From positions 1-10,510 of the forward strand of contig JABHBC010000220.1 of NCBI GenBank assembly GCA_018674025.1: 10,510 nucleotides of DNA. The letters are read 5' to 3'. The DNA comes from Flavobacteriaceae bacterium. Lineage in GTDB: Bacteria; Bacteroidota; Bacteroidia; Flavobacteriales; Flavobacteriaceae. Shown here piece by piece: positions 7,801 through 10,510 of this stretch (the stretch's first letter is position 1; each line of letters opens with the position of its first letter). The translations under genes were made by a program, and so were the position numbers. The notes beneath the pieces are model-generated. The model saw nothing but the letters and a program-made list of their open reading frames with translations, had not been told where the DNA came from and searched no databases.

Positions 7801-8279
7801 TCACCAGAAATATTAATGTTTAAAATTGGCATTTCTTCTGTAAAAGTCAGATTAAACACGTTTGGGTCAACTTTTACATTATTAAATTTAGGCCAATCTT
7901 CACTAGCTAGAGCATTCTCAATTTCATCCTTTACCTTAAGTTTTGATTCTAAAAAGCCGATATCATCATCAAACTCAATAATAATTATGGAAAAATTTTC
8001 TTGCGAAGAAGACTCAATCTTTATAATATTATTAATAGATTTTAATTTATCTTCTAGTGGCTCAGTAATTAGTTTTTCTACATCTTCAGATGTATTTCCA
8101 GGATAGATTGAACTAACAAATACGATGTTTTCTTTAATTTCAGGATAATCTTCCCTAGGCATACTAAAATAAGAGCTGATTCCTAATACTAGAATTAAAC
8201 CCATTACAACATACATTGTTGTACTATTATTAATTGCCCACGAAGAGAGCTTGAAATCTTTTTCCGAATTATTTTTCAA
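4803..8279 (-). CDS. RND-family multidrug-type efflux permease (AcrB-like inner-membrane pump)
   Basis: The 1158-residue proton-driven pump subunit has the RND plan: TM1 (22-39), a large periplasmic porter loop (about 40-340), TM2-TM6 (344-500), TM7 (595-613), a second porter loop (about 614-955) and TM8-TM12 (957-1147). Family marks include MPREDYPEI (40-48), GLGMLVDNGIVVVENVYR in TM4 (406-423), STATTIAAFIPL (450-461) and SGIVVNNGVVLLDY in TM10 (1023-1036). It is about 110 residues longer than AcrB. Part of this is a central cytoplasmic insertion with two further hydrophobic stretches (514-534 and 541-563), giving 14 predicted helices, and part is a long TM11-TM12 loop (about 1092-1118). The TM4 pair is Asp412-Asn413 instead of Asp-Asp, and the AcrB Lys940 position is Asn. 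The adaptor gene ends 10 nt upstream. The substrate cannot be told; the metal-pump (CusA) signature is absent. Confidence 0.95.
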   Translation of the reverse strand: MKNNSEKDFKLSSWAINNSTTMYVVMGLILVLGISSYFSMPREDYPEIKENIVFVSSIYPGNTSEDVEKLITEPLEDKLKSINNIIKIESSSQENFSIIIIEFDDDIGFLESKLKVKDEIENALASEDWPKFNNVKVDPNVFNLTFTEEMPILNINISGDYTTDKLKEYSEILQKEIESLSEIKKADIRGALDKEVEIAVDIYKMMAAKVSFYDVVGSIQNGNVSLSAGSLKESGQRKTIRIIGEIDNPSDLENFVVKSEFNNPILLKDIASIKFKEKERTTYARENGKSVVTLSVKKRSGQNMIEAAEKTRKIVESFKKDVFPKTLEINITNDQSELTENQVIDLVNSIIFGIVLVVTVLLFFLGFKNALFVGFAIPMSMFMSLWILNSLGFTLNTMILFGLIMGLGMLVDNGIVVVENVYRLMEKEGLNRIQATKKGISEIAFPIIISTATTIAAFIPLGLWPGRIGKFMVFFPITLSVVLGSSLFVAIFFNSVLVSRMMKIEDNNMPIQRIIKITSILLLSGIIFLCYGWINWESGEAFRFLGALQIFVSINFWIYRLFLRRMANNFQLKILPSLDAAYEKVLNKILIGKRPYLIILGTITLLILSFIGFGNSINSQRTSIEFFPEEDPRQIMIYVEYPEGTDISKTNDIAINIEKDIYSIVESDLYNDKSGYNFMVESTVTQVGEGSENPETELGTASEMSNRAKITLTLRDFKYRKGVSSRILRKQIQDKLKNKYPGVSIAVEKNQSGPPVGYPINIELTGLDYSLLIKRAEQITDFINKRNIAGIEELKIDVNKSRAINLIKIDRVKAGELGISAGQIGQQLRTSLFGSKAGIFKSNGEDYDINIRFDDKDRYSEDVLFNQNLIFKDPSNGQTKEIPISSVTKKNITTTFSEIKHKNFKRIVTIYSGLSAGYSDAGAVVSQIVNEMSNFQQDLTEINVDYTGQIEEQNKNGKFLLSAFFTGLGLIFLLLIYQFNSISKPTIIMIAIFLSLIGVFGHLAISGNSFVILMTMMGIIALSGIVVNNGVVLLDYSEILLARKKSDPKNKSKALIELKFDSIVESCKSRLRPVLLTAITTILGLIPLAIGFNINFYTLFSNFNPNIYIGGDNFVFWGPLAKTVIAGLIIATFLTLFVVPSLFLMIEKFKLWIKIRYK

Positions 8280-8289
8280 AATTTATAAT

Positions 8290-9444
8290 TTATTTATTAA
8301 TAATTTTTACTGTTGAATTATTTGTTAGATTTCTAAACCCTTCAGTAACTATAATATCATTTTTTAGCAAACCTTTTGTTACCTCAATAAAATCTCCATT
8401 TTTTAATCCAGTTTCTATTGCAGTTTTAACTGCGTAGTTAGTGTTTTCTTTATTCACAATTTTATATACATATTTATTGTTTTCGCTATCAATATTTATG
8501 TGATTTAACTTCACGGTTATAGCATTTTCATTTGTATAATCATTCACTTTTATTTTAGCATTTAGGTTAGGTTTTATGTTGTAAATATTTGTAGGTATAT
8601 CAGCTTCTATTCTAAAAGTTCTATTTGATGGGTTTATAAAATTTGCTGAATATTTGATACTAGACTCTAAATTTAAATCAAGCATTGGAAAGTACATGAT
8701 TACATCCTTATTTTCAGTAACAGTGTTTAGATATTTCTCAGGAACTTTTGATTCAACGTACATGTTATCTAAATTTACTAATAACATTAAATTAGATCTT
8801 CCAGGATATATGACTTCTCCTTCTTTTACAATTACATTATCTATAACACCATCAAAAGGAGCTTTTATAACTGTTTTTTCTAATTGTTTATTTATTTGAT
8901 CAATAGATTGCTTTTGCGCTTCGTAAATTGATTTTGTTTCTAAATATTGTATTTCGCTTCCAATTTTTTGTTCCCATAATCTTTTCTGTCTTTCATATGT
9001 AGTTTTAACTAGTTCAAAAGTTATTTTTAGTTGTGCCAGTTGTTGTTTTAATCCACCATCATCAATTATTGCTAATTTCTGCCCCTTGATAACATTATCT
9101 CCACTTTTTACTTTAATCTCCTTTACTATTCCAGAAAATTCAGGGAATATAGATACAATCTTATTTGACTTAACATCTCCTTGTAATTCTACGTAATGTT
9201 TAAAAGTTGATTCCTCTAATTTTTTTACATAAACAATAGGATCTTTAGACTCGTTTGATATGGCTTTAAGTCTTGAATCTATTAAATTAATTTTCTCATA
9301 TGTCTTTTGCTGTATATTGGTTAATTGATCTCTTTTTTCTTTTAATAATTCAATATTTGTAGATTTTAAAACTTCTTCAAATGTAGATTCATTATTTGAA
9401 CATGATATAGTTAAAACAATGAATAAGAAATATAAATTTTTCAT
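8290..9444 (-). CDS. Periplasmic adaptor (membrane fusion protein, HlyD/AcrA family), lipoprotein
   Basis: The 384-residue adaptor joins the RND permease to the outer-membrane factor. A short lipoprotein signal ends at TISC with Cys15 as the lipidated residue; Thr at -3 is less usual but tolerated in this phylum. Residues about 22-64 form a predicted coiled coil ahead of the barrel. The two lipoyl half-motifs are at 99-128 (PEFSGIVKEIKVKSGDNV...GQKLAIID) and 190-215 (TVIKAPFDGVIDNVIV...), flanking an alpha-hairpin (about 130-188) that should dock on TolC. A beta-barrel (about 225-300) and a membrane-proximal domain with GLKNGDFIEVTKGLLKNDII (346-365) follow. The gene starts 2 nt after the stop of the TolC-like gene and ends 10 nt before the permease, so the three are almost certainly one transcriptional unit. 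Confidence 0.94.
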   Translation of the reverse strand: MKNLYFLFIVLTISCSNNESTFEEVLKSTNIELLKEKRDQLTNIQQKTYEKINLIDSRLKAISNESKDPIVYVKKLEESTFKHYVELQGDVKSNKIVSIFPEFSGIVKEIKVKSGDNVIKGQKLAIIDDGGLKQQLAQLKITFELVKTTYERQKRLWEQKIGSEIQYLETKSIYEAQKQSIDQINKQLEKTVIKAPFDGVIDNVIVKEGEVIYPGRSNLMLLVNLDNMYVESKVPEKYLNTVTENKDVIMYFPMLDLNLESSIKYSANFINPSNRTFRIEADIPTNIYNIKPNLNAKIKVNDYTNENAITVKLNHINIDSENNKYVYKIVNKENTNYAVKTAIETGLKNGDFIEVTKGLLKNDIIVTEGFRNLTNNSTVKIINK

Positions 9445-9446
9445 AA

Positions 9447-10510
9447 TTAATTTTTATTATTTTCTGATGTTAATGATTCTAATTTTGCCTTAGTGTTTAT
9501 TATTTTAAACATAGACATTAAATAATTTTGTTGTGAATTATAAAGTTGAGATTGAGCCTCTTTAAGTTCAAAACTAGAAGCCACACCCTCATAAAATTTA
9601 ATTTGATTTTTTCTTTCTATTCTTTCCGCTAGCTCAAGATTTCTTTTTTTATTATAATAATCTTCAATAGCGAATTGGTAATTTCCTTTAGCAAGATTTA
9701 TTTCAATATTTAATTTCTTTTCAAGTTCGCTTAGTTGTAAAGTAGATTTTTCTAATTCAATCTTTGCTCTAGTGATTTTTGATAGTTGTTCACCTGAACT
9801 TAAAATTGGAATATCCATTTTTAAACCAAAAATTGTTGAACCATACCATTTTTGAGATTTGTCTGTAAAATCAAAATTATCCGAGTATCCAGAATATCCC
9901 GCATTAATAAATGCATTTATGGTTGGTAAGAGTTTAGTCTTTTCATAAAACACTAATAGTTCTTTAGAAGTTTTTTCATTATCCTTAATTATATAATCTG
10001 CTGACTTTTTTATGTTACTATTATTTGAAATTACTGATAAGTTTATGTTTTTGTCAATAAGATTTTCAAAATTTTCAGTTAAGTTAATTTCTTGATCAAT
10101 TTCTAAACCTAGTATAAGATTTAATAACTGAGAAGCTAATTTTTCCTGTAATAAACTATTTTTCAAATTACTTTGTAACCCCGACAATGTAATTTGTAAT
10201 TGCTCAACATTTTCTTCTTCAGTAAGACCATTTTCGTATATTTTAATTACTTCATTTAATGTATTTTCAACTATTTTAATGTTCTTATTAATAATGTTAA
10301 CACTTTCCTTCGCTAATAACACATTTCCATATGATTCAATAGTACTTTTTTTCAGTTCTACAGATGTTTTGTTTCTAATTCCTTGCTCAATATCTACATA
10401 AATCTGAACTGACTTTAATCCTACAAAATAAGTCCCATCAAAAATTAATTGTGATAAACTTATATTTCCATCTATAGATTGCTTTGTTCCAAACCTTAAG
10501 GGGATTAAAC
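9447..10510 (-). CDS. TolC-family outer-membrane efflux protein, 5'-truncated by window edge
   Basis: The reading frame has no stop from 9447 to the right edge, so about 354 C-terminal residues are visible and the N-terminus with its signal peptide lies outside. The GTG at 10322 that could be taken as a start is internal. Upstream of it the frame reads FGTKQSIDGNISLSQLIFDGTYFVGLK, which is the conserved membrane-barrel strand region of TolC proteins (SQ-x-LFDG-x-YF). The rest is long amphipathic helix typical of the periplasmic tunnel, with a second barrel segment around 9880-9790 (NAFINAGYSGYSD to FGLKMDIPILSSGEQ) and a final helical run with GVASSFELKEAQSQLYNSQQNYL, a TolC-family signature. 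It forms the exit duct across the outer membrane for the downstream adaptor and RND pump. A regulator, if any, would lie beyond the window. Confidence 0.92.
   Translation of the reverse strand, partial: LIPLRFGTKQSIDGNISLSQLIFDGTYFVGLKSVQIYVDIEQGIRNKTSVELKKSTIESYGNVLLAKESVNIINKNIKIVENTLNEVIKIYENGLTEEENVEQLQITLSGLQSNLKNSLLQEKLASQLLNLILGLEIDQEINLTENFENLIDKNINLSVISNNSNIKKSADYIIKDNEKTSKELLVFYEKTKLLPTINAFINAGYSGYSDNFDFTDKSQKWYGSTIFGLKMDIPILSSGEQLSKITRAKIELEKSTLQLSELEKKLNIEINLAKGNYQFAIEDYYNKKRNLELAERIERKNQIKFYEGVASSFELKEAQSQLYNSQQNYLMSMFKIINTKAKLESLTSENNKN

Noticed and set aside
7816..8106. 96-residue + strand reading frame inside the RND permease gene
   Set aside because: It is antisense to the conserved porter domain, Ser/Phe-rich and without domain features.
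9447..10322. GTG at 10322 as the start of the TolC-like protein
   Set aside because: The same frame reads without a stop to 10510 and encodes the conserved SQLIFDG barrel segment, so the gene extends beyond the window.

Overview
The window looks like chromosomal DNA of a marine-type member of Bacteroidota, most likely Flavobacteriaceae. The base composition is strongly AT-rich. Gene starts lack Shine-Dalgarno sequences. A secreted peptidase ends in a type IX secretion (T9SS) sorting domain, and the aspartyl-tRNA synthetase and RND permease have the length and motifs usual in flavobacteria. No RNA gene, mobile element, CRISPR array or integration scar was seen.

Layout. The left third is read on the + strand. 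It holds the C-terminal part of an M36 fungalysin-type metallopeptidase with a T9SS sorting domain (1-1077), a tRNA adenosine deaminase TadA 8 nt further on (1086-1529), a 159-nt regulatory gap, and an acidic lipoprotein with two fasciclin (FAS1) domains (1689-2663). The gap contains a near-ideal sigma-54 promoter (1618-1634), and just below its predicted start site a perfect 8-bp inverted repeat. A symmetric bidirectional terminator (2688-2717) separates this side from the convergent - strand genes.

The right two thirds are read on the - strand as one tightly packed run, in transcription order: a TolC-family outer-membrane factor (cut by the right edge, 10510-9447), a lipoprotein periplasmic adaptor (9444-8290), an RND permease (8279-4803), aspS (4770-3022) and a 97-residue two-helix membrane protein (3021-2728). 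The gaps are 2, 10, 32 and 0 nt. The first three genes encode all the parts of a tripartite efflux pump. aspS and the small membrane protein follow and may share its transcript, although a weak Bacteroidetes-type -7 element sits just before aspS.

No clearly new multi-gene system is visible. The most interesting points are the sigma-54 promoter on the fasciclin lipoprotein gene, the two extra membrane helices and altered proton-relay residues in the RND permease, and the unknown membrane protein abutting aspS stop-to-start.
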